64,000 nt of DNA from Algoriphagus lutimaris (lineage in GTDB: Bacteria > Bacteroidota > Bacteroidia > Cytophagales > Cyclobacteriaceae). Every line of letters begins with the position of its first letter. Within the stretch, counting starts at the first letter, position 1. Below are positions 1 through 8,706 of this stretch, in pieces. Under the pieces are notes generated by a model, which was not told the origin of the DNA, did no database searches, and was given only the letters and a program-made list of their open reading frames with translations. The stretch is from NCBI RefSeq assembly GCF_017051705.1, contig NZ_JAFIDJ010000001.1:1331786-1395785 (forward strand). Reading direction: 5' to 3'. The position numbers and the translations under genes were made by a program.

Positions 1-1
1 C

Positions 2-805
2 GTAGGAAACGATATGGCTCCTAATGCTATCTACCTCAATGACGGAAAGGGAAACTTCACCAAGTCTGGTACTTTTGGAAATGATTACTCACCCACAAGA
101 AACCTAAAAACAGTAGATATAGATGCCGATGGAGATATCGATATCTTAATTACCAATCGAGGCCGTGTCAATGAAATTTGTCTGAATAACGGACTAGGGG
201 AATTTAAAGAACGGATAGAGTTTGGATCATCTGATGATTCAACCATCGATGTGGATGTTGCCGATATTGATCAAGATGGAGACATGGATCTGATTTTGGC
301 AAATAGGGATGGGCAACAAAACTATATCTACTTAAATGATGGAAACCTAACCTTTGATGTAAGAATAATTTTTGGAACTGGCTCAGATGAAACCAGATCA
401 GTTGGAGTAATCGATATAGACTCTGACGGCTTTCTGGATATCATTACAGCAAATATTGGAGAGCCAAATGCGATCTATTTCGGAGATTCAAACTTCAGTT
501 ACCAACGAAACATTATTTTTGACTCTAGTTCAGATGAATCCTATTCTTTGGATTTTGGAGATTTGGACAATAATGGCAGTATAGATATTGCTATTGCCAA
601 TTCAGGAAGTCCTAATAAAGTCTTTTTAAATTTTCAGAATGCTGAAATCTGGAAAGAATTTCAACTTTCCAGTGGGGATTTAGATACCTATGATATCATC
701 ATAAATGATTTAAACAATGATCAGAGATTGGATATCATTGAAAGCAATTCCGATGATCTCAATTACTTTTATTTTAATCGAGTGAAACAAACATCCAATA
801 AATGA
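2..805 (+). CDS. FG-GAP/VCBS-repeat protein, 3' part (5' end outside window)
   Basis: The reading frame is open from base 2, and the first residues (V-G-N-D before the first Met) already belong to a repeat, so the gene starts upstream of the window. About 267 residues are visible. At least five repeats each carry a calcium-loop motif: DIDADGDID, DIDQDGDMD, DIDSDGFLD, DLDNNGSID and DLNNDQRLD. Each repeat also has an N-x-I-Y-L-N-D/G strand pair. This is the VCBS/FG-GAP beta-propeller pattern of exported adhesion or binding proteins. There is no C-terminal sorting domain: the protein stops straight after the last blade. The ligand cannot be inferred. An enzyme domain could sit in the missing N-terminal part. 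Confidence 0.85.
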   Translation, partial: VGNDMAPNAIYLNDGKGNFTKSGTFGNDYSPTRNLKTVDIDADGDIDILITNRGRVNEICLNNGLGEFKERIEFGSSDDSTIDVDVADIDQDGDMDLILANRDGQQNYIYLNDGNLTFDVRIIFGTGSDETRSVGVIDIDSDGFLDIITANIGEPNAIYFGDSNFSYQRNIIFDSSSDESYSLDFGDLDNNGSIDIAIANSGSPNKVFLNFQNAEIWKEFQLSSGDLDTYDIIINDLNNDQRLDIIESNSDDLNYFYFNRVKQTSNK

Positions 806-1109
806 TCTTTTAGATTGGCTTGTAGGTATTTTTTTAGATCCTTCCTCCTGCTTGGTAATCCAATTATACAAATACACCTTCAGCCACTACTAAATACTTA
901 CTTATATCTTCCTGATTTTCAATTTTTTTACTTCGTCCAATTCCATGTGCTTTTTATAAATTAAATTGAATTCAATTTTTAGATTTTATGAAAAACCGTA
1001 TTCAAGTACTTGTTACTTTTGACTTATATTCTTCTTTTACTCACAAAAAGATTCCGAGGAGAATTTGTAATTTGGAACGTATGACATTTCATAATCCTTT
1101 ATTTTGTTC
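806..1109. other. Intergenic region, no gene seen
   Basis: AT-rich spacer between two plus-strand genes. No open frame of interest and no clear hairpin terminator after the VCBS gene. It holds one perfect 16-bp palindrome, listed separately, and presumably the promoter of the hydrolase gene. A TAATTTG at about 1067 resembles the Bacteroidota -7 element but is one base short. Confidence 0.5.
963..978. promoter_or_regulatory. Perfect 16-bp palindrome, possible operator
   Basis: AAATTGAATTCAATTT is a perfect palindrome in the spacer about 130 bp upstream of the SGNH hydrolase start. It has no T-run and no loop, so it is not a terminator. It could be a dimeric regulator site. In AT-rich DNA a chance origin is quite possible. 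Confidence 0.25.
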
Positions 1110-1820
1110 ATGAAAAAAATACTTTTCTCCTCATTTATATTCCTTCTCACATCTACTTCTTTTGCTCAATTAATAGATTCTAATTCAAAAGAAAATTACC
1201 TGAATGATATGAAGGATGAGTTAACTGTCGAATGGCCAAAGAACAAAACGATTAATCTGGTATTTCATGGACACAGCGTACCGGCTGGATATTTTAAAAC
1301 TCCAGAGGTTAATACCCTGAATTCCTACCCTTTTTTGGCTTTAAAAGGAATCAAAGAAGCTTATCCCTTTGCGGTAGTCAATGTGATCAATACCTCTATT
1401 GGAGGGGAGAACTCTAATAGTGGGCAAAAGAGATTTAAAAAGGAAGTTCTCCCCCATCAACCCAACATCTTGTTTATTGACTATGCATTAAATGACCGCG
1501 GAATTGGCTTGGATCAATCTCGAAAAGCATGGGAAAAAATGATTGTCAAAGCTTTAAAGAAAAATATCAAAGTAATCCTTTTAACTCCATCACCTGATCT
1601 TAAAATAGACCTTACAGAGTCCGGAAATGAATTAGATTTACATCGCCAACAGATAATTGGATTGGCAAAAAAATATCAAGTGGGATTGGTGGACAGTTAC
1701 TCTCTTTTTCAAAAATTAAAAGAGAACTGTAACTGCCTGAATGAGTATATGTCTCAGGGAAACCACCCCAATGAAAAGGGACATCAACTTATAGCTAAAG
1801 AAATCTTGACTTACTTCTGA
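1110..1820 (+). CDS. Secreted SGNH/GDSL-type hydrolase
   Basis: Predicted exported esterase of 236 residues. The ATG at 1110 is chosen over an in-frame TTG at 1104 because it starts directly with a signal peptide (MKKILFSSFIFLL...SFAQ). The SGNH blocks can be followed: GHSVPAG with nucleophile Ser56 (block I), SIGGEN with Gly98-99 (block II), YALND with Asn129 (block III) and QGNHPN with His219 (block V). The usual Asp three residues before the catalytic His is Gln216 here, so the triad may be incomplete or use another acid. The substrate is unknown; carbohydrate deacetylation is typical of secreted members in this phylum. Confidence 0.8.
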   Translation: MKKILFSSFIFLLTSTSFAQLIDSNSKENYLNDMKDELTVEWPKNKTINLVFHGHSVPAGYFKTPEVNTLNSYPFLALKGIKEAYPFAVVNVINTSIGGENSNSGQKRFKKEVLPHQPNILFIDYALNDRGIGLDQSRKAWEKMIVKALKKNIKVILLTPSPDLKIDLTESGNELDLHRQQIIGLAKKYQVGLVDSYSLFQKLKENCNCLNEYMSQGNHPNEKGHQLIAKEILTYF

Positions 1821-1988
1821 TTTACTTTTTTCCAGAATTAATAGTACCAAGTCTGATCGTTCTTCTACTACTCTTTTTTACTAAAAAACAGGTTGGTTTG
1901 AGTTTCCTTTGATAATCCGAGAATTCCTATTTCAAAAAGTCCTATTTTGTAGTAAGTAAATTCAATTTCAAACTAATTATAGGTCATT

Positions 1989-3002
1989 ATGAAAAAAAAT
2001 ATTTTAGTAGGCCTGGTCATTTTTTCTAGCATTTTTCTAGCATTTATACTTGTAAAGGATAATCCCGCCGGCAAATTTTTGAATTCCATGAGCCAGCATC
2101 AAAGGCAAAAAGTACTGTATTCTTTTGATGACACTACAAAAACCCAATGGCATTATATTCCAAGTTCTATGTTTCCGAGGGCTGGTATTTCGTTGGCAGA
2201 GTTAAATGTCACCCAGAAAAAGCTACTACATGAATTACTACAATCTTCTCTTTCTGAAACAGGGTATTTAAAAACCAAAAAGATTATTGATCTAGAAAAT
2301 GTTTTAAGAGAAATGTCTGGTGACTCGGTGATGCGTGACCCAGAAAAATTCTTTGTGGCATTTTACGGTAATCCTGAAACAGATAGCCTTTGGTCTTGGT
2401 CCTTTGAAGGGCATCACATATCCTTAAATTTTACAGTTCTGAATAATAAACAAACCATTGCACCAAGATTTTTTGGGGCAAACCCTGCAGTTATTCCTTC
2501 TGGACCAAGAAAAGGGGAAAGAACTTTAGAAAAAGAAGAGGAGCTAGGTTTTCAATTGATCAATTCTCTCGATTCAGAGCAGAAAGCCATAGCTATTTTC
2601 CAAGAGGCCCCCATAAATGATATAGTGACAAGAAACTCAATCGAAGTAAACCCATTATCTCCAGAAGGGATCAAATTCGATGGGTTAAATTCCAGTCAAC
2701 AAAAGGTATTCTTAAGACTTATTGATGAATACCTATCAACTATGCCTGAAGAATTGGCAAAGGAAAGGATGAAAAATATTCAAGAAGAAGAACTGGGTGA
2801 AATCAGATTTGGATGGGCAGGAGCTACTAAATCAGGTGCGGGACATTATTATAGAATTCAAGGGAAGTCATTCTTAATAGAATTTGACAATACACAAACC
2901 AATGCAAATCACATCCATACAGTATGGAGAGATTTTGATGGGGACTTTGGAAAAGACCTGATCAGAGAACATTATGAAAACTCAGACCACCACAACCATT
3001 AA
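1989..3002 (+). CDS. DUF3500 family protein
   Basis: A 337-residue protein with one N-terminal hydrophobic segment (about residues 5-23: signal anchor or uncleaved signal), so the bulk lies outside the inner membrane. The core matches DUF3500: F-x-G-x-H-H around 'SFEGHHISLNFTV', a conserved 'NPAVIPSGPRKG' segment, and a C-terminal 'ANHIHTVWRDFDGDFG' motif with closely spaced histidines and acids. The extreme C-terminus is His-rich (SDHHNH). No biochemical role is established for this family that I know of. The His/Asp-rich conserved positions suggest metal binding, which is inference. It stands alone between two secreted hydrolases on the same strand. Confidence 0.8.
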   Translation: MKKNILVGLVIFSSIFLAFILVKDNPAGKFLNSMSQHQRQKVLYSFDDTTKTQWHYIPSSMFPRAGISLAELNVTQKKLLHELLQSSLSETGYLKTKKIIDLENVLREMSGDSVMRDPEKFFVAFYGNPETDSLWSWSFEGHHISLNFTVLNNKQTIAPRFFGANPAVIPSGPRKGERTLEKEEELGFQLINSLDSEQKAIAIFQEAPINDIVTRNSIEVNPLSPEGIKFDGLNSSQQKVFLRLIDEYLSTMPEELAKERMKNIQEEELGEIRFGWAGATKSGAGHYYRIQGKSFLIEFDNTQTNANHIHTVWRDFDGDFGKDLIREHYENSDHHNH

Positions 3003-3178
3003 ACTTGAATACTAATTTAAAGTCTGAAAAATAGTGATTGATGTGAAATTGCTGCTTTAGAAAACTTTCAATGGCTTGAATGACAGATTTATTTACCTTC
3101 TTATAATTTGTGTCAAAGCCACATTATTTGAGTTTATTTATTAATTAGGTAATCCTTCCAAAAAAAAGCATTTGAAAT

Positions 3179-4021
3179 ATGAATCATCGGTCAATTTTGA
3201 TAGGAATATTGTTTTTTACGCTTCTTCCTATTGCTTTAGCCCAAGAAGTAGTCCTTTACAAAGAAGTAGATACGACTCAATTATTCATAGAAGTGATCTA
3301 TCCCGAAGAAATGGACCCATCCCAAGAATACCCAGCTATGGTCTTCTTTTTTGGAGGAGGATGGGTAAGTGGAGATAGATCCCATTTTGAACACCAAGCT
3401 GATTACTTTGCCAAGCGAGGACTGGTTTGTTTTTTAGTGGACTATAGGACAAGAAGCAAGCATCAAACCAGCCCTTTTGAATCCTTGAAAGATGCAAAAT
3501 CTGCGATTCGATATATCAGAAAAAATGCAGTAGAGTTCCATGTTTCGCCTTCCAAAATCATCGCTTCTGGAGGATCCGCAGGTGGACATTTAGCTGCTGC
3601 TACGGCATTGAGTTCTGATTTTAATGAAAGGACAGATCCTTTGGACATCAGCCCAATACCAAACGCTTTGGTCTTGTTTAACCCAGTAATCGACAATGGT
3701 CCAGGAGGCTATGGATATGAAAGGATTGGGGAAACATATTCTAGCTTTTCGCCGCTTCACAACATTAGAGCAGGAGCCCCTCCTACTCTTTTGATGCTCG
3801 GTACTCAAGACCGTCTTGTTCCTGTTATTACCGCTGAATATTATAAATTGGTAATGGAAAAGGTAGGTAGTATATGTGAATTAAAGCTGTATGAAAATCA
3901 GCCTCATGGCTTTTTCAACTATCCCAATTTTGAATACTATCAAAAGACTCTTTTGGCAGCTGATGAATTCCTCCAAACCCTTGGCTATTTAGATGATCAG
4001 CCCAAAGTAAAAATTGAATAG
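3179..4021 (+). CDS. Secreted alpha/beta hydrolase (BD-FAE/acetyl-esterase-like)
   Basis: A 280-residue exported esterase. The signal peptide covers residues 1-22 (ending ALAQ). The oxyanion motif is F-G-G-G-W (59-62, HGGG type with Phe for His). The nucleophile elbow is GGSAGG with Ser133, the acid is Asp211 (GTQDRLVP) and the base is His243 (QPHGFF). This arrangement fits the hormone-sensitive-lipase/acetyl-xylan-esterase-like group that often removes acyl groups from polysaccharides. The substrate is not determined by sequence. It ends just before a strong bidirectional terminator shared with the convergent efflux operon. Confidence 0.85.
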   Translation: MNHRSILIGILFFTLLPIALAQEVVLYKEVDTTQLFIEVIYPEEMDPSQEYPAMVFFFGGGWVSGDRSHFEHQADYFAKRGLVCFLVDYRTRSKHQTSPFESLKDAKSAIRYIRKNAVEFHVSPSKIIASGGSAGGHLAAATALSSDFNERTDPLDISPIPNALVLFNPVIDNGPGGYGYERIGETYSSFSPLHNIRAGAPPTLLMLGTQDRLVPVITAEYYKLVMEKVGSICELKLYENQPHGFFNYPNFEYYQKTLLAADEFLQTLGYLDDQPKVKIE

Positions 4022-4032
4022 CCTAAAAAAAC

Positions 4033-4066
4033 AAAAAGGGAAAGCACAAAAGTACTTTCCCTTTTT
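4033..4066. terminator. Bidirectional intrinsic terminator
   Basis: A perfect 12-bp stem (4033-4044 pairs with 4055-4066) with a 10-base loop, A-rich on the left and T-rich on the right. It works for the plus-strand esterase and the minus-strand efflux operon, which converge here. Confidence 0.9.
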
Positions 4067-4082
4067 GGTGTTCTTTTTTTAT

Positions 4083-5534
4083 TTATTCCCCTAAATTCAA
4101 GTCAGTAGCTGCTCCTCCAAGGGATTTATAAAGGCTTACAATACTTGCTAATTGTTGTTTTTTAAGTCCCACATAATTCAATTCAGCCTCTAATGCTCGG
4201 TTCTGCGAATTGATGACATCCAGGTAATTAGCATATCCTACTGAAAACATGGTATTCGCATTGGAAATAGATCGCCTCAAAACCAAAACCTCATCCGTTT
4301 TCAAATCTAATTGCTCATCTAAGGTAGAATATTCATTAACCACCTGAATTACCTCTAAATACGCATTCAAAACAGTTTGTTCATAATCTAACCAGGCGAT
4401 TTGTTGGGAAGCTTTAGCCTGTTCAAAACTCGCTTTAATTTGACCTCTATTAAAAATTGGTGCTACCAGTCCTGCTCCCATTTCATAAACAGCCGAACCA
4501 GGAGTAAAGAAAAACTTACTGAAATCAAAAGCATTAAATCCAGCCGAACCAAATAACCTTACGGATGGAAAGAAAGCTGCTCTTGCCACTCCCACATCCG
4601 CATGAGCTGCCTCCAATTCATTTTCTGCTTGAAGAATATCTGGTCTTCTTTGTAATAATTGAGCAGGAACTCCGATCTGTAATATCTCTGGCATAAAGTT
4701 TACCTGCGACAAAGTTGTTCTCTGCAAGGAAACTTCATAGCTTCCTAATAATCCTTTAAGCGCCAATTCTGTGGCTTTCAACTCTCTTTCCTTTTCTATA
4801 AGAAGGGATTTAGAATGTAATAGCAACGCTTCAAATTGATCTACCGCCAACTGTGTTTCTTTTCCTGATTCTTTTAAATCCTTAGACAGTCCAAAAGCAA
4901 TCTCTTGATAAGAAATGTTTTTATTTAAAATGATAATCTCCTCATCAAGCCCCACTAATTGGTAGTACAATTTGGCAACCTGAGCAACCAATTGAGTTTT
5001 AATCAAGTTTGCTGCTTGTTGGGTTGCTAACCACCGAGCGATAGAAGCTTTTTTCCTATTGGAAAATTTACCCCAAATATCCAGTTCCCAAGAGAACTGA
5101 GCCCCAATTCCAAAATCTTTGTAAGGATCTGGGATTTTCTCATCCTCAGTTATATTATCTGAGAAATTAGTATCGTAATTGCCTACTCCATCCATTGTAT
5201 ACTTGCCAAACTTAGTTTGACTAGCACCAAACATCCCATTGACTTGAGGAAGCATGCCCAATTTCCCCATTTTCATCTGGGCATTGGCAATGCGGATTTT
5301 TTCGAGTGTTTTAAGAAGATCGTAATTATTTTGAAGTGCCAATCTGATTAAATCCTTTAACCTAGCATCTTCAAAAAACTGATCCCAGCTTTGATCTGAT
5401 AAATTTTGAGTAGAATCACTGGTAGTTTCAAACTCAACTGGAACTGCTTTCCTTTCTGGTATTTCATACGAAGCCTTGCATCCCCAAGCCAAAACTACCG
5501 CTGCTGTTACTATGCTATATTTGAATCGATTCAT
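4083..5534 (-). CDS. RND efflux outer-membrane lipoprotein (TolC/NodT family)
   Basis: A 483-residue outer-membrane channel of a tripartite drug efflux pump. A lipobox (LAWGC, Cys19) follows a short signal peptide, which is typical of the NodT/OprM branch. Two TolC-type repeats are visible: a long helical first half, then 'LLQRRPDILQAENELEAAHADVGVARAAFFPSVRLFG', the signature segment of this family, split here only for recognition (residues about 295-330). The start ATG overlaps the stop of the pump gene by four bases (ATGA), so the two are translationally coupled. It is the last gene of the operon, closed by the terminator at 4033-4066. Confidence 0.93.
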   Translation of the reverse strand: MNRFKYSIVTAAVVLAWGCKASYEIPERKAVPVEFETTSDSTQNLSDQSWDQFFEDARLKDLIRLALQNNYDLLKTLEKIRIANAQMKMGKLGMLPQVNGMFGASQTKFGKYTMDGVGNYDTNFSDNITEDEKIPDPYKDFGIGAQFSWELDIWGKFSNRKKASIARWLATQQAANLIKTQLVAQVAKLYYQLVGLDEEIIILNKNISYQEIAFGLSKDLKESGKETQLAVDQFEALLLHSKSLLIEKERELKATELALKGLLGSYEVSLQRTTLSQVNFMPEILQIGVPAQLLQRRPDILQAENELEAAHADVGVARAAFFPSVRLFGSAGFNAFDFSKFFFTPGSAVYEMGAGLVAPIFNRGQIKASFEQAKASQQIAWLDYEQTVLNAYLEVIQVVNEYSTLDEQLDLKTDEVLVLRRSISNANTMFSVGYANYLDVINSQNRALEAELNYVGLKKQQLASIVSLYKSLGGAATDLNLGE

Positions 5535-8500
5535 TTTGTTACTTCTGTTGCTTCGGGTTTGGTTTTCAGTTTGGTTGACAGTGTTTCAAAGACTACATAA
5601 AGTCCTGGGATCAGGAAAACTCCTACAATAGTCCCTATCATCATCCCTCCTGCCGCAGCAGTTCCGATGGTTCTGTTTCCAATGGCTCCTGCCCCAGATG
5701 CAATCGTTAATGGAATCAAACCACAAACAAAGGCAAATGAGGTCATCAAAATTGGCCTTAATCTCTCAACCCCTCCGTTCATAGCGGATTCGATAATCCC
5801 CAATCCTTTGCTTCTATTTTGAATGGCAATCTCAATGATCAAAATGGCATTTTTACCCAAAAGTCCTATCAACATAACCAAGGATACCTGAGCATAAATA
5901 TTATTTTCCAAACCTGTTAACTTGAGCAATAAAAACGCCCCGAAGATACCTGCAGGTAAGGATAGGATGACTGGCAATGGCAATAGATAACTTTCATATT
6001 GAGCTGCCAAAAGCAGGTAAACGAATATCAAACACACAGCAAAAATATAGATTGCCTGATTTCCCGAAGCAATTTGCTCTCTGGTGATACCGGACCAATC
6101 AATATCGAATCCTCTTGGCAAAAACTCCAAGGCTGCAGATTCTACAGCCTGTATCGCGTCACCACTACTAAACCCATCAGCAGCTTCTCCATTGATCATC
6201 GCTGAAGTATACATGTTGTATCGAGTCAATTGTTCCGGTCCATACACTCGCTCCAAGGTCACGAAGTTTGAATAAGGAACCATATCACCCCGATCACTTT
6301 TTGTATACATGCTAAGTAAAGCTTCTGGATTCGTTCTGTATTCCGGTGCTGCTTGAATCATCACCTTGTACATCTGTCCAAATCGGATAAAGTTAGAGGC
6401 ATAAAAGCTTCCAATGAAGCTTTGAAGTGTCAGCATAGCATCCTCTACTGGAACACCAAGTTTCGCAGCTTTATCATGATCTACATGAAGAATGTACTGA
6501 GGAAAATTTGGATCAAAATTGGTAAATACTCCATTGAGCTCTGGCTTTTCATTTAATAAGGCCACAAAATCTTGAGTAGTCTTAGCCGTAACCCCTAAAG
6601 GTCCGCCCGTCTTATCTAGAAGTCGCATCTCAAATCCAGAGGCATTACCAAAACCTGGTACACTTGGAGGAGGAAAAAATTGAATTTCCGCTCCCGTAAT
6701 ATGACTCACACGATCCTGGTAATCCAAAATCAATTCATTGACGCTTTGCTCTCTATCTTCCCAAGCAACCAAGTTAATCATCCCCATTCCGTAAGAGGCT
6801 CCAGCAGTTTCAGTCAATAAACTATACCCTGCCAAGGTAGAGATCGTTTCTACTTCCTCCAATGGCAATAAAGCTGCCTGAACGTCATCCAAAATCACTT
6901 TTGTTCGCTCCACAGTAGCACCGGGAGGAGTCGTAATATTGACATAAATCATGCCTTGATCCTCTGTTGGGATGAATCCTGTCGGTAGAACGCTTGAAAT
7001 ACCAAATGTTGCCAAAATAAAAATCCCCAAAATCCCGAATGTCACAACCTGTCTTCCCGCAATTTTTTTCAAAACTCCGGAATACTTACCTGACAATTGA
7101 TCATATCGCTTATTAAAGCCATCGAAGAACTTTTGTATCAATCCTTTTTCATCTTCAGGCACATGCTTGGCCGGCTTCAACAACATGCTACACAGTGCAG
7201 GAGATAAGGTCAGGGCATTGACCCCTGAAATCACAATGGCAATAGCCAATGTCAATGAAAACTGCCTATAGAATATACCCACAGGACCATCCATAAACCC
7301 AACAGGAATAAATACTGCAGACATCACCATGGTGATGGCAATAATTGCTCCTCCGATTTCCTTCATGGCTTCAATGGTCGCATCCGTCGCATTCATCTTC
7401 AGGTCATGCATCTTCACATGGACTGCTTCCACCACGACAATGGCGTTATCCACTACAATTCCGATGGCCAGAACCAAAGCAAATAGGGTCAACATATTGA
7501 TGGAGAAGCCAAATAAGCCCATGAAGAAGAACGTCCCAATCAAGGAAACAGGAACTGCTATTGCAGGGATTAGCGTAGACCTAAAGTCCTGTAAAAAGAG
7601 AAATACAACGATGGATACCAGAATAAATGCCTCAATCAAGGTTTTGATTACTTCCTGAATAGAAGCATCCAAGAATCTCGAAACATCATAGGAAACGTTA
7701 AACATCATCCCCGGAGGAAAAGATGTCTGCTCCAGTTCTTCCATTTTACTCTTGATGTTATTAATAACCTCACGGGCATTGGAGCCAGGACGCTGTTTAA
7801 TCATGATAGAAGCAGAAGGACGACCATCTGTGATAGAAGCCATATTGTAATCCTGGGAATCAAAAGTCACCTCAGCCACGTCTTTAATTTTTAATAAAGA
7901 ACCATCGGGTAACGCTTTTAGGGTGATGTTTTCATAATCAACTTCTTGGTTAAATTTACCTGTATAACGAAGTACATATTGAAGTGCCTGGGGATCTTGG
8001 TCTGAGCTAATCCCAGATTTTCCTGGAGCAGCTTCTACGTTTTGTTTTCTTATGGCATCTGTGATATCCTGAGGAGAAATATTATAGGCAACCATTCGGT
8101 CTGGATTCATCCAGATTCTCATGGCATATTCCCTGGATCCCATAATTTCTACAAAGCCTACCCCATCTATTCTCTTAAGTTCCGGAAGTATATTAATGTC
8201 AGAAAAGTTGTAAACAAATTTCTCATCTTGGGTGGTGTCAGAGGTCATGATGTTGAGATACATCAACATACTATTTACCTCTTTTTCAGTCATCACCCCT
8301 GCTCGGATTACTTCTTCTGGAAGTTCATCAATTACTGTGGCTACTCTATTTTGTACGTTCACTGCCGCCTGATCTGGGTCTGTGCCAACTTTAAAGACCA
8401 CAGTTATGACTGTGACACCATCATTTGTATTGACAGAGTTCATGTATGTCATTCCCGGAACCCCATTGATGGCTCTTTCAAGGGGAGTGGCAACTGCCTT

Positions 8501-8674
8501 TGCCAATACCTCAGCATTGGCTCCTGTATATTTTGCGGTTACTGTGACAGAGGGAGGAACGATCTCTGGAAACTGCGTTATGGGCAGGGATGTCAATGAC
8601 AATAAGCCCATAAAGACAATAATTACCGAAAGGACCGTAGATAAAATTGGTCGTCTGATAAATAATTCAAACAT
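5531..8674 (-). CDS. RND multidrug efflux pump, inner-membrane subunit (AcrB/HAE1)
   Basis: A 1047-residue proton-driven exporter of the hydrophobe/amphiphile efflux-1 family, the usual AcrB length. Twelve membrane segments lie in two sets around two large periplasmic loops. The TM4 motif reads GIVVDNAIVVVEAV: the first relay Asp is present (Asp409) but the second, Asp408 in E. coli AcrB, is Asn410. The TM10 Lys region (GLLGKNAILI) is intact. 'SGVNALTLSPALCSMLLKP' is a typical HAE1 segment. It lies 32 bp after the adaptor and overlaps the channel gene by four bases. Substrates are unpredictable; organic compounds and antibiotics are typical. Confidence 0.95.
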   Translation of the reverse strand: MFELFIRRPILSTVLSVIIVFMGLLSLTSLPITQFPEIVPPSVTVTAKYTGANAEVLAKAVATPLERAINGVPGMTYMNSVNTNDGVTVITVVFKVGTDPDQAAVNVQNRVATVIDELPEEVIRAGVMTEKEVNSMLMYLNIMTSDTTQDEKFVYNFSDINILPELKRIDGVGFVEIMGSREYAMRIWMNPDRMVAYNISPQDITDAIRKQNVEAAPGKSGISSDQDPQALQYVLRYTGKFNQEVDYENITLKALPDGSLLKIKDVAEVTFDSQDYNMASITDGRPSASIMIKQRPGSNAREVINNIKSKMEELEQTSFPPGMMFNVSYDVSRFLDASIQEVIKTLIEAFILVSIVVFLFLQDFRSTLIPAIAVPVSLIGTFFFMGLFGFSINMLTLFALVLAIGIVVDNAIVVVEAVHVKMHDLKMNATDATIEAMKEIGGAIIAITMVMSAVFIPVGFMDGPVGIFYRQFSLTLAIAIVISGVNALTLSPALCSMLLKPAKHVPEDEKGLIQKFFDGFNKRYDQLSGKYSGVLKKIAGRQVVTFGILGIFILATFGISSVLPTGFIPTEDQGMIYVNITTPPGATVERTKVILDDVQAALLPLEEVETISTLAGYSLLTETAGASYGMGMINLVAWEDREQSVNELILDYQDRVSHITGAEIQFFPPPSVPGFGNASGFEMRLLDKTGGPLGVTAKTTQDFVALLNEKPELNGVFTNFDPNFPQYILHVDHDKAAKLGVPVEDAMLTLQSFIGSFYASNFIRFGQMYKVMIQAAPEYRTNPEALLSMYTKSDRGDMVPYSNFVTLERVYGPEQLTRYNMYTSAMINGEAADGFSSGDAIQAVESAALEFLPRGFDIDWSGITREQIASGNQAIYIFAVCLIFVYLLLAAQYESYLLPLPVILSLPAGIFGAFLLLKLTGLENNIYAQVSLVMLIGLLGKNAILIIEIAIQNRSKGLGIIESAMNGGVERLRPILMTSFAFVCGLIPLTIASGAGAIGNRTIGTAAAGGMMIGTIVGVFLIPGLYVVFETLSTKLKTKPEATEVTK

Positions 8675-8706
8675 GGATAAAGCTTACTTATTGGGTGGAA
8701 TTAAGA

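Noticed and set aside
808-842. GATCT...AGATC pair just after the VCBS gene as a terminator
   Set aside because: Arms are only five bases, the loop is long, and no T-run follows the right arm.
3172-3378. 68-codon frame overlapping the start of the secreted esterase in another frame
   Set aside because: The esterase has a signal peptide and full catalytic triad; the overlapping frame is Arg/Ser-rich noise.
7329-7658. 109-codon plus-strand frame opposite the pump
   Set aside because: Met/Thr/Ala-rich antisense translation of pump membrane segments; no own start signals.
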